From: JAOUEA01 sp963810945
Lineage (GTDB): Bacteria > Actinomycetota > UBA4738 > HRBIN12
Reading direction: 5' to 3'
NCBI GenBank assembly: GCA_963810945.1
Contig: CAWEPI010000008.1
Location: forward strand, 682,001 to 746,000
Length of the DNA: 64,000 nucleotides
Both the position numbers and the translations under genes were made by a program. Below, one piece after another: positions 9,523-19,241 of the stretch. Each line of letters opens with the position of its first letter. Positions within the stretch are counted from its first letter, which is position 1. The notes under the pieces are model-generated. The model did not search any database. It was given only the letters and a program-made list of their open reading frames with translations, and was not told the DNA's origin.

Positions 9523-9896
9523 TGGCGACCGAGGACCTGGATCGCTCGCCCGTCGCGCTCGAGGACCTCCGCTGGGACGAGCACGGACTCGTCCCCGTGA
9601 TCGCGCAGGACGCCGGGAACGGCGAGATCCTGATGATGGCATGGGCCAACCGCGAGGCCCTGGAGCGCACGCTCGAGGAGGGGCGGATGGTCTACTGGAG
9701 CCGCTCGCGCCGGGAGCTCTGGCGCAAGGGCGACACGAGCGGGCACGTCCAGCACTGGGAGGAGCTCCGGGTCGACTGCGACGGCGACGTGATCGTGGCG
9801 CAGATCCATCAGGAGGGAGCCGCCTGCCACACGGGGGAGCGGAGCTGCTTCTACCGCGATCTCGCCGGTTCGCGGGCGCCGCGAACACGTCGGTAG
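9522..9896 (+). CDS. hisI: Phosphoribosyl-AMP cyclohydrolase
   Basis: Zn/Mg enzyme opening the adenine ring of PR-AMP. 124 residues with the MMAWANREALERTL block, YWSRSRRELWRKGDTSGH, DCDGDVI, and the metal-binding Cys residues in GAACHTGERSCFYR. Start GTG 9522 shares its G with the hisF TAG. This is a HisI-only protein: the HisE pyrophosphohydrolase is not fused and is not elsewhere in the operon. Confidence 0.95.
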   Translation: MATEDLDRSPVALEDLRWDEHGLVPVIAQDAGNGEILMMAWANREALERTLEEGRMVYWSRSRRELWRKGDTSGHVQHWEELRVDCDGDVIVAQIHQEGAACHTGERSCFYRDLAGSRAPRTRR

Positions 9897-9908
9897 ACTG
9901 CCGCTCCC
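9894..9908 (+). promoter_or_regulatory. Candidate internal -10 box before hisG
   Basis: TAGACT at 9894-9899 ends 9 bases before the hisG ATG, inside the last codons of hisI. The same TAGRCT-type box a few bases before a start recurs at many genes here (for example 14575, 24671, 43368, 50002), fitting leaderless or very short-leader transcription. No clear -35 is seen. Confidence 0.4.
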
Positions 9909-10784
9909 ATGCTCAAGCTGGTGATCCCCAAGGGCTCCCTCGAGGAGCAGACCCTCCGGCTCTTCGAGGCCGCCGACCTGCACGTGCGCCGCAGCTCCAG
10001 CCGCGACTACCACGGCACCGTCGACGACGAGCGCATCGAGCGGGTGAGCGTCCTTCGGCCCCAGGAGATCCCGGTCTACGTCGCCGAGGGGCTCTTCGAC
10101 CTGGGCATCACGGGTCAGGACTGGATCGCGGAGACGGGCGCCGACGTCGAGGTCCTCACGAGCCTCAACTACGCCAAGACGGGGACGGGGCACGGCACGA
10201 GGATCGTGCTCGCGGTCCCCAACGCGCATCCGGCCGACGCGGCGCGCGAGATGCCGCCCGGTTCGCGCATCTCCACGGAGTTCGTGAAGCTGACGGAGCG
10301 CTACTTCGCGGAGCTCGGGATCCCGGTGAAGGTGGCCTGGAGCTACGGAGCCACCGAGGCCAAGGTGCCGGAGATCGTGGACGCCATCGTGGACATCACC
10401 GAGACCGGCAGCACCCTGCGTGCCCACGGCATGAAGATCATCGAGACGCTGCTCACCTCCGAGCCGGTGTTGGTGGCCAACAGGGAGTCCGCCGCGGACC
10501 CGGAACGCCGCGCGGCGATGGACGACATCACGACGCTGTTGCTCGGTGCGTTGCGCGCCGAAGGCCGCGTGCTGATCAAGCTCAACGTCACCGACGAGCG
10601 ACGCGACGCCGTCCTCGCGGTGGTGCCCTCGATGAAGGCGCCCACCGTCTCCCCGCTCGCCGACGGCGGCTACGCGATCGAGGCGGTCGTGGACAAACGC
10701 GGCGTGAACCGCTTGATACCGCTGCTGCTCGGCGCTGGAGCGACGGACATCCTGGAGATCCCGATCTCCAAGATCGTGCCCTGA
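9909..10784 (+). CDS. hisG: ATP phosphoribosyltransferase (long form)
   Basis: First enzyme of histidine synthesis, condensing ATP and PRPP. 291 residues: an N-terminal catalytic part (IPKGSLEEQTLRLFEAADL, GITGQDWIAE, DAIVDITETGSTLRAHG, the PRPP-binding loop) plus a C-terminal ~75-residue regulatory domain, so it is the long, feedback-inhibited HisGL that needs no HisZ. Placed last in the operon, 12 bases after hisI, and possibly served by its own promoter. Confidence 0.95.
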   Translation: MLKLVIPKGSLEEQTLRLFEAADLHVRRSSSRDYHGTVDDERIERVSVLRPQEIPVYVAEGLFDLGITGQDWIAETGADVEVLTSLNYAKTGTGHGTRIVLAVPNAHPADAAREMPPGSRISTEFVKLTERYFAELGIPVKVAWSYGATEAKVPEIVDAIVDITETGSTLRAHGMKIIETLLTSEPVLVANRESAADPERRAAMDDITTLLLGALRAEGRVLIKLNVTDERRDAVLAVVPSMKAPTVSPLADGGYAIEAVVDKRGVNRLIPLLLGAGATDILEIPISKIVP

Positions 10785-10850
10785 CCTCGCTCACCTCCCG
10801 CCTTCCGCGGGGTACCCTTCGGCCGCAACGTCCCGTCGGGAGGAACCAGG

Positions 10851-12117
10851 GTGCGCCGATCCGCCATCGCTCTCGCCAGCGCCGCCCTCTTGGTGTCCTC
10901 GCTCGGATCCCCCGCCCGGGCCGACCCCGGCAGCCTCGACAAGTTCTTCGCGGGCGACGGGCGGCAGACCGCCTTCCCCCAGGGGGCGACGGGCTACGCG
11001 GTGGCGATCGACAAGCAGGGCCGGATCGTGGTGGCCGGGTACACGCTCACCGCCAAGACGGACTTCGCCCTCGCCCGCTTCCTGCCCAACGGCAACCCCG
11101 ATCCCGACTTCGGCGGGGGCGACGGTCGTGTGACCACCAACCTCGGCGGCACGGACTACGCCTTCGACGTGGCGCTGCAGTCCGACGGGAAGATCGTCGT
11201 GGCCGGGGAGCGCGACAAGGCGAACGGCTCCCAGTTCGCCGTGGTCCGCTACGGCATCCACGGCGTCGTGGACAAGACCTTCAGCAAGGACGGGATGAGC
11301 TTCGTCGGATTCGGCAAGAAGTACCAGGGCGCCAACGCCGTCGTGATCGGGGCGGCGGGCAACATCCTGTTGGGGGGGTTCACGTCGAACGGCACGTTGA
11401 GTCGGTGGGCGATGGCGCGGTTCACGCCCGGCGGCGCACTCGACACGACCTTCGGCAACGACGGGAAGGTGAGCATCGACACGAGCCCGACCGACGAGCA
11501 GATCGAGGACCTGGCGCTGGTGCAGAACGGGAAGATCGTCGCGGCCGGCTACGAGGAGGCCTCGCTCATCCCCCGGTTCTCCATCGCCCGGTTCCAGGGC
11601 GGCGGGAAGCTCGATAAGGCCTTCGGCCATGGCGGCGTGAACAGCGTCGACCTCACCAACGGCGGCGACATCGCCTACGGCCTCGCGAAACAGTCCGACG
11701 GGAAGCTGATCCTCGTGGGATACGCCGACAACGGAGGGCGGGGCGACTGGGGGATCGTGCGGTTCGGTCCCAAGGGCCTGCTCGACAAGACCTTCGGGAA
11801 CAAGGGCAAGGTGATCACCCACGTCAGCGATGCCTACGAGTACGCCTACGGCGTGGCGGTGCAGACGAACGGCAAGATCGTGGTGGTCGGTCGGGCGGTC
11901 GCGCACCAGCGCCGACTTCGGCGTGTTCCGGTACACGGTGAAGGGCAAGCTGGACGGGACCTTCGGTCACGGCGGCAAGGTCTTCACGGACTTCTTCACC
12001 GGCGCGGACACCGCCCGCGGGATCGCGCTCCAGACCAACGGCAAGATCGTGGTGGCGGGCGACGCCGCGAAGGGCGCCACCTCACGGATGGCCGTGGCGC
12101 GTTACCTGAAGAGTTAG
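10851..12117 (+). CDS. Secreted delta-60 repeat protein (one frameshift)
   Basis: Extracytoplasmic protein made of tandem ~55-60-residue beta-propeller-like repeats of the delta-60 type: LDxxFGxxGxV followed by GKIVVAG and ARFxxxG occurs about seven times. An N-terminal signal peptide (RRSAIALASAALLVSSLGSP, cleavage near ARA) precedes the repeats. Start GTG 10851 with GGGAGGAACC upstream. An extra G at about 11899 shifts the last ~70 codons; removing it gives GRASRTSADFGVFRYT and continues to the stop at 12117 (about 421 residues). Function unknown; such proteins are often surface-exposed. Confidence 0.8.
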
Positions 12118-12179
12118 TCCCTCACCGCCCGTGGTTGACCCTGGGTCATCTGCCCTGGAAGTTGGGGACCATCGGCCAT

Positions 12180-12241
12180 TTGAACCACCGGGGGCGGATG
12201 TGGCACAATCAGAACGTGTCTGAACGAGCGTTCAAACGTTT
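12180..12241 (+). promoter_or_regulatory. aceA promoter with palindromic operator
   Basis: TTGAAC (12180-12185) and CACAAT (12204-12209) with an 18-base spacer form a good sigma-A-type promoter. Directly downstream, over the expected transcription start, lies the palindrome TGAACG-AG-CGTTCA (12221-12234), followed by AAACGTTT (12234-12241). The position would let a dimeric repressor block initiation. A leader of about 130 bases with a possible GACCTC...GAGGTC hairpin (12297-12322) precedes aceA. The regulator is not identifiable. Confidence 0.6.
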
Positions 12242-12368
12242 CGTACCGACGCCATAGAGGGCGCGACGGGCCACGCTGCCCGCGCGTGCCTCTCGAGACC
12301 TCTCGCCCGACGGTGGGAGGTCGTTCGGTTTCTAGCGGGCGCGTGCACCACCGAAGGGAGCATCCGAG

Positions 12369-13657
<1,289 letters not shown>

Positions 13658-13668
<11 letters not shown>

Positions 13669-13990
13669 CGCCGCGGCCGGAAGCGGGCGGTGCGGTGAGC
13701 CCGGGGCGCTCGTAGTGCGCGGCGTAGGCAGGCACGGGGATGCCGTCGCGCAGCGCCGGGTCCGCCACGGGCTCGAGCGCCGTGACCACCAGAGGGATGT
13801 TGCCCGCCCACACGTCGAGCGCACCGTCGGGCCCGTCGCCGTCCTCGGGTGGTCCCGCACTCACCTTCGCGCTCGCCTCCGTGAGTGGGAGCGCGAGGAC
13901 GGTGGTGGAACGGGCGCGGTCCCCGTGGCAACGGGATCCCCGCACGATCCGGGGCACGATCCGGTTCGATCCGCGGCGCGGCCACGACAC
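13658..13990 (-). pseudogene. C-terminal remnant of a PNPOx-like flavin-binding family protein
   Basis: Minus-strand reading frame whose last ~75 residues resemble the C-terminus of pyridoxamine-phosphate-oxidase-like proteins: TEASAKVSAGPP, then DVWAGNIPLVV and DPALRDGIPVPAY. The N-terminal ~100 residues that should carry the flavin-binding barrel are missing; upstream is the DJ-1 gene on the other strand. The 3' end overlaps the aceA end by 11 bases. I read it as a truncated gene. The family call rests on remembered motif similarity only. Confidence 0.4.
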
Positions 13991-14039
13991 GGCCCCCGGC
14001 TAGCATGGGCGGCATCGCGACGCACGGAGGTGAAGGCAC

Positions 14040-14573
14040 ATGGCAGGACGCCTGGCGGGACGCAGGGTGGTGGTGCTGGTGGCGGAGGGATTCGAGGACC
14101 TCGAGTTCTGGGTCACGGTGATGCGCCTGCAGGAAGAGGATGCCGCGGTCACGATCGCAGGGCTCGACACGTCGACGGTGCGCGGCAAGCACGCCCTCGA
14201 GGCGACCGCCGACATGCCGGTGGGGGCGCTGGATCCCGCCGAGATCGACGCTCTGGTGGTCCCGGGCGGCTGGGCGCCCGACAAGCTCAGGCGCTCCGAC
14301 GACGTGCTCGCCCTCACGCGGCGGATCTACGAGGACGGCAAGATCGTCGGCATGATCTGCCACGCCGGATGGGTGGGGGTTTCCGCGGGGATCGTGAAGG
14401 GACACCGCGCCACCGGGAGCCGCGGCATCAAGGACGATCTGGTGAACGGGGGCGCGACCTGGGTCGACGAGCCCGCCTTCCGCGACGGCAACCTGGTCTG
14501 GGGACGCGTGGTGGAGGACATCCCCGCGTTCTGCCGCGAGCTCGTGGCGGCCATCGAGGCCGAGACCGCGTGA
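14040..14573 (+). CDS. DJ-1/PfpI family protein
   Basis: Flavodoxin-like fold protein of the PfpI/YhbO glyoxalase-deglycase group, probably in aldehyde or stress defence. It has the nucleophile elbow ICHAGW (Cys followed by His), the conserved Glu in AEGFEDLEFW, and VVPGGWAPD. 177 residues, normal. ATG 14040 has GGAGGTGAAGG upstream; TAGCAT at about 14000 is a candidate -10. Substrate cannot be told from sequence. Confidence 0.85.
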   Translation: MAGRLAGRRVVVLVAEGFEDLEFWVTVMRLQEEDAAVTIAGLDTSTVRGKHALEATADMPVGALDPAEIDALVVPGGWAPDKLRRSDDVLALTRRIYEDGKIVGMICHAGWVGVSAGIVKGHRATGSRGIKDDLVNGGATWVDEPAFRDGNLVWGRVVEDIPAFCRELVAAIEAETA

Positions 14574-14589
14574 GGTAGGCTCGGCGCCC

Positions 14590-15510
14590 ATGGACCCGCT
14601 GCGCGGCACGATCTTGTGGGCCTCGGGGAACGCCACGTTGCGCGAGCATCTCCCCCGCTTCCGTTTCGTGCGCAGCACCGTCGAGCGGTTCATGCCGGGC
14701 GAGGACGCGGAGGATGCGCTCGCGGCCGCGCGGCGCCTGGCCTCCGACGGCCTGGGGACCACGTTCACGATGCTCGGCGAGAACGTCACGGACCTCGGCC
14801 AGGCCACCGCCGCGGCCGCCGCGTACCTCCGGCTGCTCGATCGGATCGAGGACCTCGGGCTCGACACCGAGGTCTCGGTGAAGCTGACGCAACTGGGGCT
14901 CGACCTGGATCCCGAACACACGCGCATGCAGGTCGTGCGGCTCGCTGAGCGCTCCGCCCTCCTCGGCCGGACGGTCTGGATCGACATGGAGTCCACCGGG
15001 TACGTCGAGGCGACCGTCGACCTGTACGAGGGCCTCCTGAAGGACGGCCACGACGTCGGCCTGTGCATGCAGGCCTACCTCAAGCGCACGTGGGACGACG
15101 TCCAGCGGCTCCTTCCCCACGGCCCGTCGATCCGGCTGGTGAAGGGCGCCTACCGGGAATCCCCCGACGCCGTGTTCACCGACCGGCGCGTGATCGACGA
15201 GGCCTACCTGCGCCTGGCCACGCACCTGGCGACCGATCCGGAGGGTCGCGTGCGCCGGACGGTGCTCGGCACGCACGACATGGATCTCGTCGCGCGGATC
15301 GAGGGGGCCGTGGGCGCGGGTGCCAGGGACCGGGTCGAGATCGCGATGCTGTACGGGATCCGCGTCGAGGATCAACTGCGGCTCGCGCGCGACGGATACG
15401 CGGTCCGCACGTTGATCTCCTACGGCGACCACTGGTACCCGTGGTTCATGCGCCGGATCGCGGAGAAGCCGGTCGCGAACAGCCTGCTCGCGCTGCGGAA
15501 CCTCCTGTGA
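14590..15510 (+). CDS. putB: Proline dehydrogenase
   Basis: FAD enzyme oxidising proline to pyrroline-5-carboxylate. 306 residues, the short monofunctional form. Seen: EVSVKLTQLGLD, WIDMESTGYVEATV, LCMQAYLKRTWDD, RLVKGAYRE, and the C-terminal YGDHWYPWFMRRIAEKPVANS block with the RRxxE substrate-binding Arg pair. A TAGGCT box ends 9 bases before ATG 14590, suggesting a very short leader. Coupled by overlap (GTGA) to the lyase gene downstream. The P5C dehydrogenase is not adjacent. Confidence 0.92.
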   Translation: MDPLRGTILWASGNATLREHLPRFRFVRSTVERFMPGEDAEDALAAARRLASDGLGTTFTMLGENVTDLGQATAAAAAYLRLLDRIEDLGLDTEVSVKLTQLGLDLDPEHTRMQVVRLAERSALLGRTVWIDMESTGYVEATVDLYEGLLKDGHDVGLCMQAYLKRTWDDVQRLLPHGPSIRLVKGAYRESPDAVFTDRRVIDEAYLRLATHLATDPEGRVRRTVLGTHDMDLVARIEGAVGAGARDRVEIAMLYGIRVEDQLRLARDGYAVRTLISYGDHWYPWFMRRIAEKPVANSLLALRNLL

Positions 15511-16374
15511 CTCCGAGGCTGCGCGGGGCGATCGCGGCGAGCGTCACGCCGCTCAAGGGCGGGGGGCGCACCCTCGACACGATGGCCTTCGAGCCGCTGA
15601 CCTCGTTCCTGTCCTCCGGAGGGGTCGACGGCGTCCTCGCGTGCGGCACGACCGGGGAGGGCGTCCTGCTGAGCGCCGGCGGAGCGACGCACGGTGACGG
15701 AGCTGTTCCTCGACACCAGACCGCGCGGGTTCATGGTGGCGGTGCACGCGGGAGCGCAGACCACCGCCGAGACCGTCGCGCTCGCCGCGCACGCCCAGGA
15801 GGTGGGCGCCGATGCCGTGGCGGTGATCGCGCCGCCCTACTATCCCCTGGACGACGAGGAGCTGGCACGCCACCTCGGAGCGGCCGCCAACGCCGCCGAC
15901 CCGCTCCCGTTCTACGTCTACGAGTTCGCGGGGCGCAGCGGCTACGCGATCCCGCCCGCCGTGGTCCTGCGCGTGAGGGACGCGGCGCCGAACGTCGTGG
16001 GCATGAAGGTCTCCGATCTGCCCTTCGCCGCGGTGCGCCCCTACATGGATCTCGGACTCGACGTGTTCGTCGGGCAGGAGCCGCTGGCCATCGAGGGGAT
16101 GGCGGCGGGCGGCGTGGGCTGCGTGAGCGGGCTGGCCGCGGCGTTCCCCGCGATCGTGGCACGGCTCGTGCACGACCGGGACGCCGAGGCCCACGAGGCG
16201 GTGGTGATGCTGCGCGAGGGCCTGGCCGGCATCCCGTTCCACGCCGCGCTGAAGGAGATCCTCGTGGCTCGCGACGTCCTGCTCCGCGCGGAGGTGCGCG
16301 CGCCCCTGCGGGGCCTCACCGACGCGGAGCGCGACACCGTGCTCGGGGTCGCGCGGGAACTCGGGGCGCTCTGA
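15507..16374 (+). CDS. Dihydrodipicolinate synthase/NAL-family lyase (one frameshift)
   Basis: Class I aldolase family member. The N-terminal part has CGTTGEGVLLS, the pyruvate-binding loop; the Schiff-base lysine is in VVGMKVSD, and the Tyr in FYVYEF matches the YNxP position. Start GTG 15507 overlaps the putB stop. One extra G at about 15679 breaks the frame; removal gives LLSAAERRTVTELFLD and a ~288-residue protein. The context next to proline dehydrogenase suggests amino or hydroxy acid catabolism (for example hydroxyproline-type substrates) rather than lysine synthesis; this is inference. Confidence 0.8.
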
Positions 16375-16378
16375 GGCC

Positions 16379-16849
16379 TCAGACCCTTCCGCCCTCGAGG
16401 GACGGCGCGGGTTCGGGCACCGGCAACTTGAAGGGGAAGGCGTGGCCACTCGGTCCGTGGGTGCGCAGATGGGCGAGGCGCTCGGAGGCCTCGGGCAGAT
16501 CGGGCCGATGCCCCTCCTGCACCCACCAGAGGACGACCATGGGAGAGCCGGCGGGCTCGAACCACTCGCGCCGGCGGCGGAGCGCCCCGGCGTGGTCGCG
16601 CTGGCGATACACGAACGCGGCGAGCGCCTCCGGCGTCGCCCACACGCTCATGTTCACCAGGAGCAGGTCGTCGTCGAAGACCCTGATCGACGTGGCGCCC
16701 GTGCCGCTCTCGTCCGCGAGGCGCCAGACGAACCCGGGGGCGACGTCGGCCGCGGCATTCACCGGAGCGAGGGACGCCACGAAGTCCGCGAGCTCGGGAC
16801 TGTCGAGCGGCGCCAGCATCCGCGCGACGTTGAGCTGAGCGAGGTGCAT
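16379..16849 (-). CDS. DUF3291 family protein
   Basis: 156-residue soluble protein starting MHLAQLNVARMLAPLDSPEL, with the conserved features of DUF3291: PGFVWRL, WATPEALAAFVY, WFEPAGSPMVVLWWVQEGHRPDLPEA. These proteins have a ferredoxin-like (ABM-related) fold and no established reaction. Convergent with the upstream lyase gene (4-base gap) and divergent from the next gene. Confidence 0.82.
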   Translation of the reverse strand: MHLAQLNVARMLAPLDSPELADFVASLAPVNAAADVAPGFVWRLADESGTGATSIRVFDDDLLLVNMSVWATPEALAAFVYRQRDHAGALRRRREWFEPAGSPMVVLWWVQEGHRPDLPEASERLAHLRTHGPSGHAFPFKLPVPEPAPSLEGGRV

Positions 16850-16924
16850 CGCGGCATCGTATCCGGTGCGAGTGGCGTCGTTGCCACGGCGTCCCGTTCC
16901 CGGGCCCGACGATAGGGTTGGGGC

Positions 16925-17986
16925 GTGAGCGGTCACATCGACCCTGCGGCGAGCGGCGAGGCCGTCGTGCCGACGAGGAGCCTCCGCAAGGCCATCGCGA
17001 TCCGGCTGATCTTCCTGCTGGTGGCCCTCGTCACCCTCTACATCCTGTGGCCGAGCCTGATCACCGTCTTCCGATCGTGGCCCGACCTCCTGACGCTCAA
17101 TCCCCTGTGGTACCCGGTGATGCTGGCGCTCGAGGCCGCGAGCTTCGTCTGCATCTGGGGGCTCCAGCGCCTCTCGCTGGCCACCGATCGATGGTTCGCG
17201 ATCGCGACGGCGCAGCTGGCGGGCAACGCCGTGAGCAAGGTCGTGCCCGGAGGCGCCGCCTCCGGCGGCGCCGCGCAGTTCAAGATGCTGACGGACGTCG
17301 GTATCCCCGCCACCCGGGTGGGGGCGGGGCTCGCGGTGGCCTCCCTCATCAGCACCGGCGGGCTCTTCGCCCTGCCGATCCTGTCGGTGCCGGCCGCGCT
17401 CCTGGGCCGCCCCACGCCGAGCACCTTGGCGGCCGCCGCCTGGCTCGGCGCCGGGCTCTTCGTGATCGGGTTCGCGGCCGGATGGCTCCTGTTCACGCGC
17501 GAGGGGGCGCTCCGCGCCGCCGGCCGGGCCGTGCAGACCGTACGCAACAAGCTCCTGCGTTCGCGCCCTGCGTTGACCGACCTGCCCGATCGCCTCGTCC
17601 TCGAACGCGGCGCCATCGCCGGAACGCTCGAGGACGCCTGGTGGAAGGCCCTCCTCTTCTCCCTCGGCAACTGGATCTTCGACTACCTGGCGTTGCTGGC
17701 CGCCCTGGCGGCGGTCGGGACGACCCCGCGACCCACGTTGGTCCTGCTCGCGTACACCGCCTCGATGGTCCTGGCCATGATCCCGATCACGCCCGGCGGG
17801 TTGGGCTTCGTGGAGGCGGGGCTCACGGGGCTGCTCGTGGTGGCCGGGGTGAGCGGGCCGCAGGCGGCCCTCGCCGTCCTGGCGTACCGGCTGGTGTCGT
17901 ACTGGTTGCCGCTGCCGATCGGCGGCGTGGGCGCGTACCTGCACCGCCGCCGGTACCACGGCCGGCTGCTCAACCAGGCGGTGTGA
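16925..17986 (+). CDS. YbhN/LPG-synthase-type integral membrane protein
   Basis: 353 residues with seven or eight membrane segments, of the lysylphosphatidylglycerol-synthase transmembrane-domain family (AglD/YbhN group). Typical pieces: NAVSKVVPGGAASGGAAQFKM, where the PGG loop is conserved, and ITPGGLGFVEAGLTGLL near the C-terminus. It lacks the soluble aminoacyl-transferase domain, so it is likely a flippase-like or lipid-handling protein. GTG 16925 follows TAGGGT by 6 bases, as for a leaderless mRNA. Its 3' end overlaps the convergent HAD gene by 17 bases. Confidence 0.83.
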   Translation: MSGHIDPAASGEAVVPTRSLRKAIAIRLIFLLVALVTLYILWPSLITVFRSWPDLLTLNPLWYPVMLALEAASFVCIWGLQRLSLATDRWFAIATAQLAGNAVSKVVPGGAASGGAAQFKMLTDVGIPATRVGAGLAVASLISTGGLFALPILSVPAALLGRPTPSTLAAAAWLGAGLFVIGFAAGWLLFTREGALRAAGRAVQTVRNKLLRSRPALTDLPDRLVLERGAIAGTLEDAWWKALLFSLGNWIFDYLALLAALAAVGTTPRPTLVLLAYTASMVLAMIPITPGGLGFVEAGLTGLLVVAGVSGPQAALAVLAYRLVSYWLPLPIGGVGAYLHRRRYHGRLLNQAV

Positions 17987-18693
17987 TCGGCGGCAGGAAC
18001 GCCAGCAGGTCCCGCAGGTCGGCCACGGTCGCCCCCGTCCACTCCTCCGCCTGGGGCCGGAGCTGGGCGGCCAGGTCGAGGGACGGGTCCCGGATCAGGT
18101 AGGCGGTCATGCCCACGGCCTCGGCGCCGGTGAGCTCCCCGTAGGAGCCGTCGCCGCAGTAGCAGCAGGCTTCGGGCGCCACGCCGAGGCGCGAGGCCGC
18201 GAGCCGGTAGATCGCGGGGTCGGGCTTGCGCAGACCCACGTCGCTGGAGAAGACCGTGACGTCGACCAGGGGCGCGAGCGGGCTCGAGCGCCAGAGCGCG
18301 GGGGTGTCGGGCGCGCACATGCTGAGGAGCCCCACGGGGTACCGGCGGGCACGCAGCTCGCGGAGCGTCTCGAGCGCGCCCTCACGCGGACGGAACCACC
18401 GGTCGTACATCGTCCTGCGCACCTCGAGCGCCTCGAACCACCGCGACCGAGGGCGGATCGATCCCGAGCTCGTCGCAGATCGCGCGTACGTTCGTCTCCA
18501 TGTCCGGGAAGACGCCGGTCTGCCGCCCGATCGCCGTGGCGTCCCAGCCTCGGCGGAACGCCTCCGGGTCGGCACCGAGCGCCGTGGCCATCGCCTGCAC
18601 CACTCCGTAGAACTCGGCACGCGGGAACTCGTGCACCAGGGTGCCGTACAGGTCGAAGATCACCGCAGCGAAGGGGGCCTTCGGGCGGTTCAC
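17970..18693 (-). CDS. HAD-superfamily hydrolase (one frameshift)
   Basis: Haloacid-dehalogenase-type phosphatase. Motif I is FDLYGTLV with the nucleophile Asp, motif II is in LLSMCAPD, and motif III/IV is RKPDPAIYR followed by YCGDGSYGELTGA. GTG 18693 overlaps the stop of the GNAT gene (GTGA), so it is third in a coupled fadD-GNAT-HAD operon. One extra G at about 18450 breaks the frame after LGIDPPS; removal gives ~240 residues. Substrate unknown. Confidence 0.82.
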
Positions 18694-19241
18694 GCTCGGC
18701 GCGCGCGCCACTCGTCCTCGAGCAACCCGAAGATCACCATGTCGTGATAGCCGGCGTGCACGCGCTCCGCGTCTCGCAGGATCCCCTCTTCGTGCATGCC
18801 GAGCCGGACCGCCACCGCGCGGCTGCGCGCGTTGTCGACCGCCGCCCGCAGCTCCAAGCGGTGCAGGCCCAGCTCGTCGAACGCGAAGACCTGGAACCGC
18901 TCGGCCGCGCGCGTCACGATCCCACGGCCCTCGTGGGCCCCGCCGATCCAGTACCCGATGTCCCCCGCGTTCGCGAGGAGGTTGACGCGCATCCCCATGG
19001 TGCCGACGAGCGTGCCATCCACGAACAGGCCGTTGGCCTCGGCGTCCGTCTCGGAGTCGCGGGACGAGGCGATGAACGCCCGCGTGTCCTCGGGCCCCTG
19101 CGTGGTGGGCTCCCACGGCATCCAGGGGCGCAGCCGATCGCGGTTGGCCTCCACCAGCGCGAACAGCGCGTCCGCGTGACCGAGGTCGAACGAGCGGACC
19201 CGCAGGCCCTCGCCCAGGTCCCAGTCGATCAGGATCGTCAC
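18690..19241 (-). CDS. GNAT acetyltransferase, RimJ/RimL type
   Basis: 183 residues. The ribosomal-protein-acetyltransferase pattern is clear: LRPWMPW in the N-terminal part, GYWIGGAHEGRGIVTRA as the acetyl-CoA loop, ELGLHRLELR and NARSRAVAVRLGMHEEG. Start GTG 19241 overlaps the fadD stop. Middle gene of a tight operon with fadD and the HAD gene. Confidence 0.88.
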   Translation of the reverse strand: MTILIDWDLGEGLRVRSFDLGHADALFALVEANRDRLRPWMPWEPTTQGPEDTRAFIASSRDSETDAEANGLFVDGTLVGTMGMRVNLLANAGDIGYWIGGAHEGRGIVTRAAERFQVFAFDELGLHRLELRAAVDNARSRAVAVRLGMHEEGILRDAERVHAGYHDMVIFGLLEDEWRARRA

